Origin: Chloroflexota bacterium
Lineage (GTDB): Bacteria > Chloroflexota > Anaerolineae > Anaerolineales > VGOW01
Assembly: GCA_016197225.1 (NCBI GenBank)
Contig: JACPWC010000115.1
Coordinates: 1 to 39,277, forward strand
Direction: 5' to 3'
Length of the DNA: 39,277 bases
Numbering within the stretch: position 1 is the stretch's first letter; each line of letters opens with the position of its first letter. Positions 8,373 through 16,937 of the stretch are shown here, in pieces. The translations under genes were made by a program, and so were the position numbers. The notes beneath the pieces were generated by a model, which searched no databases, had not been told where the DNA came from, and saw only the letters and a list, made by a program, of their open reading frames with translations.

Positions 8373-9467
8373 ATGAGCATACTCAATACTTTGCCAGGCG
8401 ACTTCTATGCCTCGGTCACGATCTTTCGCGATGAGATGGAGCGCATCTTCTACAAACGCTGGGTGTGCGTGGGCCGCGCCGACCAAATCCCCAATCCCGG
8501 CGATTTTTTCATCCAGAACATCGGCGATGAGAGTTTGATCATTACCCGCGACCGGAGCGGCGCGCCGCGCGCGTTTTACAACGTCTGCCGCCATCGCGGC
8601 ACGCGCCTGTGCGCCGACAAGCAAGGGCGTTTCCACGAAACGATCCAGTGCCCGTATCACGCCTGGACTTACACGCTCGACGGGCGGCTCGTCGGCGCGC
8701 CGAACATGAACGAGATTGCCGGCTTCGACAAACGTGACTATCCGCTGTATAGTGCCTGCCTCGAAACCTGGCAGGGCTTCTTGTTCGTTAACCTTGATCC
8801 TGAACCCGAACCGTTGAGCCTGGCCTTCGCGCCGCTCGAAGGCAAATTTGATCGTTGGAATGTGGCGAGCCTGCGCCTGGCTCGCCGCATTAACTACGAT
8901 GTGCAAGCCAACTGGAAATTGCTGGTCGAGAATTACTCGGAGTGCTATCACTGCCCGCTCGTTCACCCGGCGCTGGCTAAACTTTCGTCGCATCTAAGCG
9001 GCGCCAACGATCTGGTTGACGGGCCGCATCTTGGCGGCTACATGGTGATCAACGAAGAGCATGAAAGTATGACGATGACCGGCGGCACGCGCCGCCCGCC
9101 GCTGGGCGAAGTGTCGGGCGACGATTTGCGCCGCGTCTACTACTACTCCATTTTCCCCAACACACTTCTCAGCCTGCACCCCGATTATGTGATGGCTCAC
9201 ACCCTCTGGCCGCAAAGCCCGGAGCACACGCTCATCACCTGTGAGTGGCTGTTCGACCCGGAGACGATGGCCCGGCCCGATTTCAACCCGGACGACGCCG
9301 TTGAGTTTTGGGACATGACCAACCGGCAGGATTGGCACATCTGCGAGGAGTCGCAAATCGGCATGAGGTCGCGCGTTTACCGCCCCGGCCCACTGCACTC
9401 CGTTCATGAGAATCTGCCGGTGGCGTTCGATCACGAAGTGTTGAAGGCGCTCGGCCACTACTCGTAA
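8373..9467 (+). CDS. Rieske-type ring-hydroxylating oxygenase, quaternary-amine demethylase-like
   Basis: A 364-residue alpha-subunit-like oxygenase. The Rieske cluster ligands are Cys72-x-His74 and Cys93-x2-His96. The catalytic iron site has His193 and His198 in the ENYSECYHCPLVHP stretch, with Glu190 where most ring hydroxylases have the bridging Asp. A Glu here is described for carnitine monooxygenase CntA, and this subfamily includes choline, glycine-betaine and stachydrine oxygenases. Expected chemistry is O2-dependent hydroxylation of an N-methyl group, releasing formaldehyde, with electrons from a separate reductase not seen nearby. Start chosen from GAAAGGAT and the promoter upstream. 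The GcvT-like gene follows 46 bases later and the transport operon lies opposite. The substrate is inferred, not proven. Confidence 0.87.
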   Translation: MSILNTLPGDFYASVTIFRDEMERIFYKRWVCVGRADQIPNPGDFFIQNIGDESLIITRDRSGAPRAFYNVCRHRGTRLCADKQGRFHETIQCPYHAWTYTLDGRLVGAPNMNEIAGFDKRDYPLYSACLETWQGFLFVNLDPEPEPLSLAFAPLEGKFDRWNVASLRLARRINYDVQANWKLLVENYSECYHCPLVHPALAKLSSHLSGANDLVDGPHLGGYMVINEEHESMTMTGGTRRPPLGEVSGDDLRRVYYYSIFPNTLLSLHPDYVMAHTLWPQSPEHTLITCEWLFDPETMARPDFNPDDAVEFWDMTNRQDWHICEESQIGMRSRVYRPGPLHSVHENLPVAFDHEVLKALGHYS

Positions 9468-9513
9468 TGCGAATTGCGTTTACCGATAAGATAAGCAATA
9501 CGGAACACGGAAC

Positions 9514-10716
9514 ATGCCCCGTTACACTCCCTTCTACTCACGCACCTCCGAACTTTGCCAAAGCCATAGCTGGCTCGAATGGTCGGGCTTCCTCGCGGCC
9601 AACATGTACGAGTTGCACCATCTTCGTGAGTATTGGGCCATTCGCACTGCCGCCGGCCTCATTGACATCTCGCCACTCTACAAGTATCACCTTCACGGGC
9701 GGGATGCCCTCAAGCTCCTCAACCGCGTCGTCACTCGCGACATATCGAAACTCGCCGTTGGGCAAGTGCTTTACACGCCCTGGTGTGACGAGCAGGGCAA
9801 GGTGATTGACGACGGCACCCTTCACCGCCTTGGCGAGAACCTCTACCGCCTCACCGCCGCCGACCCTACCCTGCGCTGGCTCCAGGATAATGCCCTCGGC
9901 CTCGACGTTCAAGTTGACGACGTCACCGAAGAGATTGCCGCCCTGGCCCTGCAAGGCCCGCTCTCGCGTGACATCCTGGACTCAATCTCCAATCCCTTAA
10001 TCTCCAATCCTCTAATCTCTAATCTCCAATATTATCGCCTCACGCAAACGACGATTGCCGGTGTCCCCGCCACCATTTCCCGAACTGGCTACACCGGCGA
10101 CCTGGGCTACGAACTCTGGCTCTCGCCCGCCAACGCCGAGCGCGTGTGGGACGCAATCACCGAAGCCGGCCAACCCTACAAGTTGCGCGCCGCCGGTCAA
10201 CTCGCGCTCGACATGGCCCGCATCGAGGCTGGCCTGCTCCTCGTCGCCACCGACTTCGTCTCGGCCAAGAAGACAACGTTTGCCGTTCAAAAGTCAACGC
10301 CGTTTGAACTCGGTTTGGGTTGGGCGGTGAAGTTGGACAAAGGCAATTTTGTCGGGCGCGAGGCGTTGCGAAAAGAAAAAGAGCGCGGCCCGGCCTGGGC
10401 CACCGTCGGGCTTGAGGTGGGGTGGGAGTCGCTTGAAGGAGTCTATCGCTCGTTCAGAATGCCGATTCATTTGCCGCAGTCGGCCTGGAGCGTTGCGGTT
10501 CCGGTTTATGCCGACGGCCAGCACATCGGCAAAGCCACCAGTGGCGCTTGGTCGCCCCTGTTGAAAAAGTACATCGCCCTCGCCCGGCTCAGGCCGGAAT
10601 ACGCCCAACCCGGCGCGGCGGTCAATATGGAAGTGACGGTCGAAGCGCATCGCCGGTTGGCCGCCGCCACTGTCGTCGAGCTTCCCTTCTTTAATCCTGA
10701 AAGAAAGCGTGCTTAA
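9514..10716 (+). CDS. GcvT-fold aminomethyltransferase family protein
   Basis: A 400-residue tetrahydrofolate-binding protein of the GcvT/DmdA/LigM superfamily. The folate domain spans about residues 40-260 (DEQGKVIDDGTLHRL carries the conserved acidic pair, and SRTGYTGDLGYELW the conserved glycine turn), and the C-terminal barrel follows GWAVKLDKGNFVGREAL. It is not obviously part of a glycine-cleavage operon. Next to a Rieske demethylase it more likely accepts a one-carbon unit onto folate, as the GcvT domains of sarcosine and dimethylglycine oxidases do. Residues 157-172 (ISNPLISNPLISN) are encoded by a 7-bp phased DNA repeat inserted in frame. The start is the ATG after GGAAC; the ribosome site is weak. 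Confidence 0.85.
   Translation: MPRYTPFYSRTSELCQSHSWLEWSGFLAANMYELHHLREYWAIRTAAGLIDISPLYKYHLHGRDALKLLNRVVTRDISKLAVGQVLYTPWCDEQGKVIDDGTLHRLGENLYRLTAADPTLRWLQDNALGLDVQVDDVTEEIAALALQGPLSRDILDSISNPLISNPLISNLQYYRLTQTTIAGVPATISRTGYTGDLGYELWLSPANAERVWDAITEAGQPYKLRAAGQLALDMARIEAGLLLVATDFVSAKKTTFAVQKSTPFELGLGWAVKLDKGNFVGREALRKEKERGPAWATVGLEVGWESLEGVYRSFRMPIHLPQSAWSVAVPVYADGQHIGKATSGAWSPLLKKYIALARLRPEYAQPGAAVNMEVTVEAHRRLAAATVVELPFFNPERKRA
9984..10030 (+). repeat. In-frame 7-bp phased tandem repeat inside the GcvT-like gene
   Basis: Words AATCTCC and AATCCCT/AATCCTC/AATCTCT recur about seven times over 47 bases with a 7-8 base period and are translated as ISNPLISNPLISN. A 15-base piece (10014-10028) occurs exactly, in reverse complement, in the glycosyltransferase gene at 21752-21766. 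The repeat length keeps the gene open. Confidence 0.85.
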
Positions 10717-10747
10717 AGGGATGCCTGAACATCCTCAAACAACAAGC

Positions 10748-10841
10748 GTCCTGAGCGGAGGGCGCGGTGCGGTTCCGCGCCCGCAGTCGAAGGACGCGGC
10801 TCTTGCGTGTAACCCGCACCCCCTTCGACTTCGCTCAGGAC
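10748..10841. repeat. Inverted repeat in the GcvT-FAD gene spacer
   Basis: GTCCTGAGCG (10748-10757) faces CGCTCAGGAC (10832-10841). Further pieces CTTCGACT, CTTCGACTACG and CCGCTCAGGG follow up to 10890. The 207-base spacer (10717-10923) is filled by this element and holds no gene. Confidence 0.8.
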
Positions 10842-10923
10842 ATGCTTCGACTACGGCCTGCGAACAGTACGCAGGCCTCCGCTCAGGGTGCTAATTTCGT
10901 GAGAAGCAAAATTGGACTCTCAA

Positions 10924-12501
10924 ATGCAAAAGACTTATGATGCAATCGTGATCGGCGGCGGCCACAACGGGCTGACGACTGCCGCGTATCTTGCCCGCGC
11001 CGGCAAAAAGGTGCTCGTCCTCGAACGCCGCCATGTCCTCGGCGGGGCCGCCGTCACCGAAGAAATTTATCCCGGCTTCAAATACACGGTTTGCTCTTAC
11101 GTCGTCAGCCTTTTGCGGCCCGAAGTGATCCGCGAACTGCAACTGCCGCGCTTCGGCCTGGAGTTGTTGCCGCTCGACAATTCTTTCGTCCCCACTGAAG
11201 ACGGCGATTACCTTGCCATGTGGTCGGACGAAGCCAGCACCCGCGAAGAAATCAAACGCCACTCCAAAAAAGACGCCGACGCTTATCCCGAATTCAGCCA
11301 CATGCTCTATGAAATGGGCTTTGCCGTGAAACCGATCCTGAGCAGTGTGCCGCCCGATCCCGCCTCCCCCGGCCTCGACGACGCCCGCACCGCCTTCGAC
11401 TTGCTCAAGCATTTCAAATCGCTCGACAAGAAAACGCTCCATCAACTGACCAAGCTCATGACGATGAGCGCCTACGACTTTCTGGCCGAGTGGTTCGAGA
11501 CCGATCTTCTGCGGGCCTCGCTTTCGGTCAACGGCATCATCGGCACTCTGCTCGGGCCGCGCTCGCCCGGCACGGCTTACGTTCTCCTGCATCACGTCAT
11601 GGGCGAAATGGATGGCGCGTTCACCGTGTGGGGATTCCAAAAGGGCGGCACGGGCGGAGTGAGCAACGCCATTGCCGGAGCCGCCCGCCACTTCGGGGCC
11701 GAGATTCGGTGCAACGCGGCAGTGAGTCAGGTCATCGTCAGGAACGGGCAGGCGGTCGGCGTCGCTCTCCAAAGCGGCGAAGAAATTTACGCCCGCACCA
11801 TCGTCTCCGCCCTCGATCCTCACCAGACTTTTTTGAAGATGGTCGAACCTAAAGACCTGCCTTCCGATCTGGTCGAGTCGATTCGCAAGTTCAAATTTCG
11901 CGGCTCGTCGGGCAAGGTCAACCTGGCCCTCGACAGCCTGCCCAAATTCACCGCCATGCCCGACCCGGTCTTGTTGCAGGGTGTGATGGACATCGCCCCC
12001 AGCACCGATTATCTCGAACGGGCCTACGACGACGCCAAGTACGGCGAGTTCTCGCGCCGCCCCTATCTCGACATGATCATTCCGTCCACGATTGACCCGA
12101 CGATGGCCCCGCCCGGCAAGCACGTGATGAGCATCTTTGTGCAATACGCGCCCTACAAACTCAACGGCGGCTGGAACGATCAACAACGCGAAGCCTTCGG
12201 CGACGCCGTCGTCAACACCCTGGCCGAGTTCGCGCCCAATATCAAAGATTTGATTCTGCATCGCCAGGTGCTCACACCCTGGGATTTGGAACGCGACTTC
12301 GGCCTCACCGAGGGCAACATCTTTCACGGGGAACTCACCCTCGATCAACTCTTCTTTCTGCGGCCCGCGCCCGGCTGGGCGAAGTATCGCACGCCCATCC
12401 GCAACTACTATCAGTGCGGTTCCGGCACGCACCCCGGCGGCGGCATCACCGCCGGCCCGGGCCGCCTGGCGGCGCTGGAGATTCTGAAGGACTCTCGCTA
12501 A
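10924..12501 (+). CDS. FAD-dependent oxidoreductase, phytoene-desaturase-like (PYROXD2 type)
   Basis: A 525-residue flavoprotein. The dinucleotide fold opens at once (VIGGGHNGLTTAAYLARAGK, then the acidic turn VLVLERR). The C-terminal FAD-contact segment is YYQCGSGTHPGGGITAGPG. These features and the length fit the broad phytoene-desaturase-like family, whose bacterial members are mostly uncharacterised amine or isoprenoid oxidoreductases. No squalene or carotenoid genes lie nearby, so a carotenoid role is unlikely; oxidation of an amine intermediate from the Rieske reaction is a possible role by context only. ATG at 10924 is chosen over a TTG at 10912; neither has a strong ribosome site. A relict C-terminus of a related gene lies at 13816-13932. 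Confidence 0.85.
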   Translation: MQKTYDAIVIGGGHNGLTTAAYLARAGKKVLVLERRHVLGGAAVTEEIYPGFKYTVCSYVVSLLRPEVIRELQLPRFGLELLPLDNSFVPTEDGDYLAMWSDEASTREEIKRHSKKDADAYPEFSHMLYEMGFAVKPILSSVPPDPASPGLDDARTAFDLLKHFKSLDKKTLHQLTKLMTMSAYDFLAEWFETDLLRASLSVNGIIGTLLGPRSPGTAYVLLHHVMGEMDGAFTVWGFQKGGTGGVSNAIAGAARHFGAEIRCNAAVSQVIVRNGQAVGVALQSGEEIYARTIVSALDPHQTFLKMVEPKDLPSDLVESIRKFKFRGSSGKVNLALDSLPKFTAMPDPVLLQGVMDIAPSTDYLERAYDDAKYGEFSRRPYLDMIIPSTIDPTMAPPGKHVMSIFVQYAPYKLNGGWNDQQREAFGDAVVNTLAEFAPNIKDLILHRQVLTPWDLERDFGLTEGNIFHGELTLDQLFFLRPAPGWAKYRTPIRNYYQCGSGTHPGGGITAGPGRLAALEILKDSR

Positions 12502-12526
12502 TTGCTTATCGTGAGAGGCGCTGTGC

Positions 12527-12532
12527 TATCAT
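12527..12532 (+). promoter_or_regulatory. Possible -10 box for a leaderless mRNA
   Basis: TATCAT ends six bases before the ATG of the MFS gene, which has no ribosome site at a usable distance. This spacing places the transcription start at or next to the start codon. Confidence 0.35.
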
Positions 12533-12538
12533 CGCCGC

Positions 12539-13774
12539 ATGAAAAATTACCTCAACCTGCTTCGCCTACGCCCTCAATTTCGATATTTATGGCTGGCTCA
12601 AGTGATCAGCCTGACCGGAGACTGGTTCAACACCATCGCCTCGGTGATTTTGATCAACCGTTACACCGACTCCAGTTTGGCAGTGGGCGGCCTGTTTCTG
12701 GCCCGCGCCCTGCCGCCGTTCCTGGCCGGGCCGTTTGCCGGGGTGGTGGCCGACCGCTTCAACCGCAAAGCCGTGCTGATCATCAGCGATCTTTTGCGCG
12801 CCGGGATCGTGTTGTGTTTTCTGTTGGTGGATAGGCCGGAGCGAGTATGGTTGATCTATGTTCTGTCCGTCATTCAGTTCGCCGTCTCGGCCTTCTTCGA
12901 ACCGGCTCGCGCCGCCAGCCTGCCCACGCTGATCGCCAAAGAGGAACTGCTCACCGCCAACACCCTGTCGAGCACCACCTGGTCGGCCATGTTGACTCTT
13001 GGCGCGGCGATTGGCGGCGTGGTGGCGGCCATCTTCGGCGCGCAAATCGCGCTGGTGATAGACTCGTTAAGTTTCATTCTCTCAGCCTTGCTGGTTCTGC
13101 AGATTGTCATGCCAAAAACAACCGCCGCGCCCGGCGCGCATCATAGTGGCTGGGCCGACTTCGTGGCCGGCCTCAGCTACGTTCGCCAGCGTCCCAACGT
13201 CGGCGTGCTCACCTTGATCAAAGCGATGGGACAAATCGGGAGCATTGATGTGATGGGCGCGATCTACGCCCAGCGCGTGTTTCACTACGGGCAGGACGGC
13301 GCGGCCACACTGGGGCTGATGCTGGCCGGTTTCGGCGTGGGCGCAGTGGCCGGGCCGCTCGTCGGCAACCTGTTTCACGATCACAGCGCCCGCATGTTGA
13401 AGCGGGCCATCGTCGGCGGCTACGTCGCCATCGTCATCGCCTGGGTAATTCTGGGCGTCTCGCCGACTCTGCCCCTCGTTCTCGTCGGTTGCGTTTTGCG
13501 CGGCATGGGCGGCTCGCTCAACTGGACGTACAGCGATGTGCTGTTGCAAATGGCCGTGCCCAACAATTTTCTTGGCCGCGTCTATTCGCTCGACTTCGGC
13601 CTCTTCACCCTGGCCATGTCGGTCTCGGTCTGGCTCACCGGCCTGATGCTCGATCAATACATTGCCGACCCGCGTTTTCTGGCAATCGTGCTAGCCGCCA
13701 TCTCAATCGGGCCGGTTGCCATTTGGGGAATCACCGTGCGCTGGCAAACTTCGGAAGCGATTCGCGAAGCGTAG
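12539..13774 (+). CDS. MFS transporter, EntS-like exporter group
   Basis: A 411-residue integral membrane protein with about 12 hydrophobic helices. The loop after helix 2 carries the major-facilitator signature GVVADRFNRKAVLI. Sequence style is that of the MFS_3 group, which includes enterobactin exporter EntS and many presumed drug or metabolite exporters; the substrate is unknown. It begins 37 bases after the FAD oxidoreductase gene on the same strand, and a 14-bp hairpin follows four bases after its stop codon, so it ends a transcription unit. No ribosome site is evident; a -10-like box 6 bases before the ATG suggests leaderless expression or readthrough from upstream. Confidence 0.87.
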   Translation: MKNYLNLLRLRPQFRYLWLAQVISLTGDWFNTIASVILINRYTDSSLAVGGLFLARALPPFLAGPFAGVVADRFNRKAVLIISDLLRAGIVLCFLLVDRPERVWLIYVLSVIQFAVSAFFEPARAASLPTLIAKEELLTANTLSSTTWSAMLTLGAAIGGVVAAIFGAQIALVIDSLSFILSALLVLQIVMPKTTAAPGAHHSGWADFVAGLSYVRQRPNVGVLTLIKAMGQIGSIDVMGAIYAQRVFHYGQDGAATLGLMLAGFGVGAVAGPLVGNLFHDHSARMLKRAIVGGYVAIVIAWVILGVSPTLPLVLVGCVLRGMGGSLNWTYSDVLLQMAVPNNFLGRVYSLDFGLFTLAMSVSVWLTGLMLDQYIADPRFLAIVLAAISIGPVAIWGITVRWQTSEAIREA

Positions 13775-13777
13775 GCG

Positions 13778-13809
13778 GACACGAAGTGTTTTTTGAAACA
13801 CTTCGTGTC
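13778..13809 (+). terminator. Hairpin terminator after the MFS gene
   Basis: GACACGAAGTGTTT (13778-13791) and AAACACTTCGTGTC (13796-13809) are a perfect 14-bp stem with a TTTG loop, starting four bases after the stop codon. The tail TTATAG is only weakly T-rich, so efficiency is uncertain. Confidence 0.65.
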
Positions 13810-13815
13810 TTATAG

Positions 13816-13932
13816 TGCTGGAACGGCGACTTATATTTGTGCGGCGCGGGCGCGCACCCGGGCGGCGGCGTCACCGGGGTGAACGGCCACAACGCGGCGC
13901 GCGAGATATTGAAGAATTGGAGAATGTTATGA
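13816..13932 (+). pseudogene. Relict C-terminus of a second FAD oxidoreductase
   Basis: In the frame starting at 13816 the sequence reads CWNGDLYLCGAGAHPGGGV, continuing TGVNGHNAAREILKNWRML and a TGA at 13930-13932. This is the unmistakable C-terminal FAD-binding tail of phytoene-desaturase-like oxidoreductases. An in-frame TAG lies just upstream (13813-13815) and no start or remainder of the gene is present. It resembles the tail of the intact gene at 10924-12501 (YYQCGSGTHPGGGITAG) but is diverged, so it is a paralogue remnant and not a duplicated end. Its stop overlaps the helicase start (ATGA), suggesting the lost gene was once cotranscribed with the helicase. Confidence 0.85.
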
Positions 13933-15701
13933 ATTCTGATCAAACACCTACGATTGAAACTTTTGCCCAACTGGGTTTGCGCGACATCCTCGTCGAGGCG
14001 CTCAACGCCGTCGGCTACGAAACCCCCACGCCTATCCAGCGTCAGACCATCCCGCTACTGCTGGCGGGCCGCGACCTGATCGGTCAAGCGCAAACCGGCA
14101 CCGGCAAAACGGCGGCCTTTGCCCTGCCGATTCTGGAGAAGCTCGATCTGACCCAGAGCGCCGTGCAAGCGTTGATTCTTACGCCCACGCGCGAACTGGC
14201 TATTCAGGTGGCCGAAGCCATTCACACCTATGCCAAACATCTGGGGCGCGTGCGCATCACGCCGATTTATGGCGGCGACTCGATGCAAAAACAGTTGAGC
14301 CGTTTGCGGGGCGGGGTGCATGTGGTGGTGGGCACGCCGGGGCGGGTCATGGATCATTTGCGGCGCGGCACGCTGGAACTCTCGGCGCTGAAGATGGTGG
14401 TGTTGGATGAAGCCGACGAGATGTTGCGCATGGGCTTTCTGGAAGATGTGGAGTGGATTTTGAGCCAGGCCGCCGGCGAGCGCCAGACGGCATTGTTCTC
14501 GGCCACCCTGCCGCGCGAGGTACGCCGCATCGCCGAACGCTATCTCCAAACGCCCGCTTCGGTGGAGATCAAACACAAAACGCTGACCGTGCCAACGGTG
14601 GAGCAACATTTTGTGCAGGTGTTGGAGAAACAAAAACTGGAGGTGCTCACCCACCTGCTCGAGGCCGAGGCCGTCCCCGGTGAAGCCATTTTGATTTTTG
14701 TGCGCACCAAACTGGGGGCCGCCGATTTGGCCGAGCGTCTGGAGGCGCGCGGCTACACCGTGGAAGCCATGCACGGCGATATGAACCAGTCGCAACGCGA
14801 AAGCGTCATCCGCCGGATGCGAGAGGGGTTGGTGGAGATTGTAGTGGCCACGGATGTGGCGGCGCGCGGTCTGGATGTGGAGCATATCGGCCACGTCATC
14901 AACTTCGACATTCCCAACGACCCCGAGTCCTACGTTCATCGCATTGGCCGCACCGCCCGGGCCGGGCGCGCCGGCAAGGCCATTTTATTCGTCACGCCTC
15001 GCGAAGCTTACATGATGCGCGAGATTGAGCGCTACACCGGCCAACGGCTGACGCTCGCCAAAGCGCCCACCCACGCCGATGTCGCCGCGCGGCGGCGGAC
15101 GCTGTTCAAGAACCGCCTGCTCAAAACATTGGCCGAAGAAGAGCTGGAGGCCTACGTCACGCTGATTGAAGAACTGGCGGCAGAGAGCGACCACGACCTG
15201 GCCGAGATTGCGGCGGCGGCGGCCTGGCTGGCGCGAGGCAACAAGCCCCTCGGCGGGAAGGCAAGGCCGGAACCGGCGCCCGCCACACCGGCCACGCCGC
15301 CCACCGAAGGAGAGACAGTGCAATTGTGGGTGGGGGCCGGTTTGGAGGCCCGGGTGCGCCCCGCCGATTTGGTGGGCGCAATTGCCAATGAAGCGGAAGT
15401 GCCGGGCAAGGAAATTGGCCCGATTGTGATTTACGATGACTATTCGGTGGTGGGAGTGCCGGCCCGCTACCTCAATCAAGTTCTTCAGAGCATGGCCGGG
15501 GCCAGCATTCGCGGGCGCGAGGCGGCCCTGCGCTTGGCGACAGCGCGCGACATCGCGCCGCGTCCGCCGCGCCGCGCGGCGCATTCAGAATCGCCCCATT
15601 CTTCACGCCGCAAACCGGCGCGCACCACGGGCAAAGAGTTCTCCAAGCCGGCCAAGCGCGACACAAAAGGCAAAAAGAAAAAGCGGGTCTCCCGGCTTTA
15701 A
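13929..15701 (+). CDS. DEAD-box RNA helicase with DbpA-type RNA-binding domain
   Basis: A 590-residue ATP-dependent RNA helicase of the DeaD/CsdA-DbpA group. Visible motifs: Q motif region PTPIQ (34-38), motif I AQTGTGKT (54-61), PTREL (86-90), TPGR (136-139), DEAD (160-163), SAT (191-193), ATDVAARGLDV and HRIGRTARAGR in the second RecA domain. A helical linker with a Pro-rich stretch precedes a DbpA-like RNA-binding fold (from VQLWVGAGLEARV to about residue 545), then a basic tail rich in Arg and Lys. It likely acts in ribosome assembly, cold response or mRNA turnover. The start at 13929 has GGAG seven bases upstream, supplied by the relict gene it overlaps; the frame open to 13815 is discarded. 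Confidence 0.93.
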   Translation: MNSDQTPTIETFAQLGLRDILVEALNAVGYETPTPIQRQTIPLLLAGRDLIGQAQTGTGKTAAFALPILEKLDLTQSAVQALILTPTRELAIQVAEAIHTYAKHLGRVRITPIYGGDSMQKQLSRLRGGVHVVVGTPGRVMDHLRRGTLELSALKMVVLDEADEMLRMGFLEDVEWILSQAAGERQTALFSATLPREVRRIAERYLQTPASVEIKHKTLTVPTVEQHFVQVLEKQKLEVLTHLLEAEAVPGEAILIFVRTKLGAADLAERLEARGYTVEAMHGDMNQSQRESVIRRMREGLVEIVVATDVAARGLDVEHIGHVINFDIPNDPESYVHRIGRTARAGRAGKAILFVTPREAYMMREIERYTGQRLTLAKAPTHADVAARRRTLFKNRLLKTLAEEELEAYVTLIEELAAESDHDLAEIAAAAAWLARGNKPLGGKARPEPAPATPATPPTEGETVQLWVGAGLEARVRPADLVGAIANEAEVPGKEIGPIVIYDDYSVVGVPARYLNQVLQSMAGASIRGREAALRLATARDIAPRPPRRAAHSESPHSSRRKPARTTGKEFSKPAKRDTKGKKKKRVSRL

Positions 15702-15730
15702 CGGGAAATGGGACGCGGACGCAAAGCGCG

Positions 15731-15780
15731 CGGATGAACGCAGATTTTTTCTTTTATCCGCGAAAATCAGCGTTCATCCG
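15731..15780. repeat. Intergenic inverted repeat
   Basis: CGGATGAACGC (15731-15741) faces GCGTTCATCCG (15770-15780), with further pairing of GGACGCGGA and TCCGCGTCC outside. It lies between two convergent genes and could end transcription on either strand. A related word, GAACGCAGATTT, occurs at 15736-15747 and again at 30406-30417. Confidence 0.8.
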
Positions 15781-15845
15781 CGTCCAAAATTTCTTTTCAC
15801 GGTAAATCCGGCAGAGCCGAAAAAGCATAAATAGGCGTTTCGTTT

Positions 15846-16863
15846 TTACTTCTCCCGCTCCACGTACTGCTTGCGGTAATACTCCAAATACTCGCCAGAC
15901 TTGATGGGCCGCCACCACGGCTCGTTGTCCACGAACCATTTCACCGTCAACTCCAGCGCCTGATCAAAGGTGTGGCCGGGAACCCAGCCCAGGGCACGCA
16001 GTTTGCTCACGTCGAGGGCGTAGCGGCGGTCGTGCCCGGCGCGATCCACCACGAACGTCAGCAGGCTGTGGGGCTTGCCAAGCAGGTCGAGAATCTTGCG
16101 GGCCATGTCAATGTTGTGCGTCTCCACGCCCGTGCCCACGTTGTAAACTTCGCCCAGCTTGCCGTTGTGCAACACAACGTCAATGCCTTCGCAGTGATCG
16201 AGCACGTATTGATAGTCGCGCTGTTGCATTCCGTCGCCGTAAATGGGGAGTGGCTGGTTGTCAATGGCGTTGGTGGTGAAGAGCGGCACGGCCTTTTCGG
16301 GATAGTGATAGGGGCCGATGTTGTTGGAGCCGCGGGTGGTGGTGACGGGCAAACCGTAGGTGACGAAATAGGCGTACACCAAATGTTCAGCTCCAGCCTT
16401 GCTGGCCGAGTACGGGCTTCGCGGCTCCAGCGGGTCGCCCTCGACACTGCGGTTGGGCGCGGGAACCTGGCCGTATACCTCGTCGGTGGAAATCTGGTGG
16501 AAGCGTTCGAGTTTGAACTCTTTGGCCGCCTCCAGCAAAACGTGCGTGCCGTTGACGTTGGTTTTCACGACGGCATCAGACTCCAGGATGGAGCGGTCCA
16601 CGTGAGTCTCGGCGGCGAAGTTGACAATAGTGTCAATGTCGTGCTCTTTGATAGCGGCCCGCACAGCGGCCCCATCGCAAATGTCGCCCCGCACGAAGGC
16701 AAAGCGCGGGTTGCCTTCTGCCGGTTTCAAATTCTCTAGCCGCCCGGCGTAGGTCAGCTTGTCGAAGACGACGATGTTGTAGCCGGCATACTTGCCAAGC
16801 ATGTGATGGACAAAAATTGGAGCCGATGAACCCGGCTCCGCCGGTGACGAGAAGATTTTTCAT
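15846..16863 (-). CDS. rfbB: dTDP-glucose 4,6-dehydratase, with a one-base frameshift near the start
   Basis: This short-chain dehydrogenase makes dTDP-4-keto-6-deoxyglucose, step two of dTDP-L-rhamnose synthesis. The N-terminal NAD-binding motif TGGAGFIGSNF is in the frame starting at the ATG at 16863, but everything from the HMLGKYAGYN segment on is in another frame. One extra A in the run of five at 16812-16816 explains it: with four, the protein reads through SNFVHHMLGK and is 338 residues, normal for RfbB. The rest is intact, with TDE in ISTDEVYG and the YSASK catalytic Tyr-Lys. It is either a sequencing or assembly error in a homopolymer or a fresh inactivating mutation. It is the last gene of the polysaccharide locus. 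No ribosome site is obvious. Confidence 0.88.
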
Positions 16864-16937
16864 AATCAACAGTTTTTCACCGCAAAGACGCAAAGGACGC
16901 AAAGTTATCTTGGATGGTTTACCCAACTGTCTGGGTT

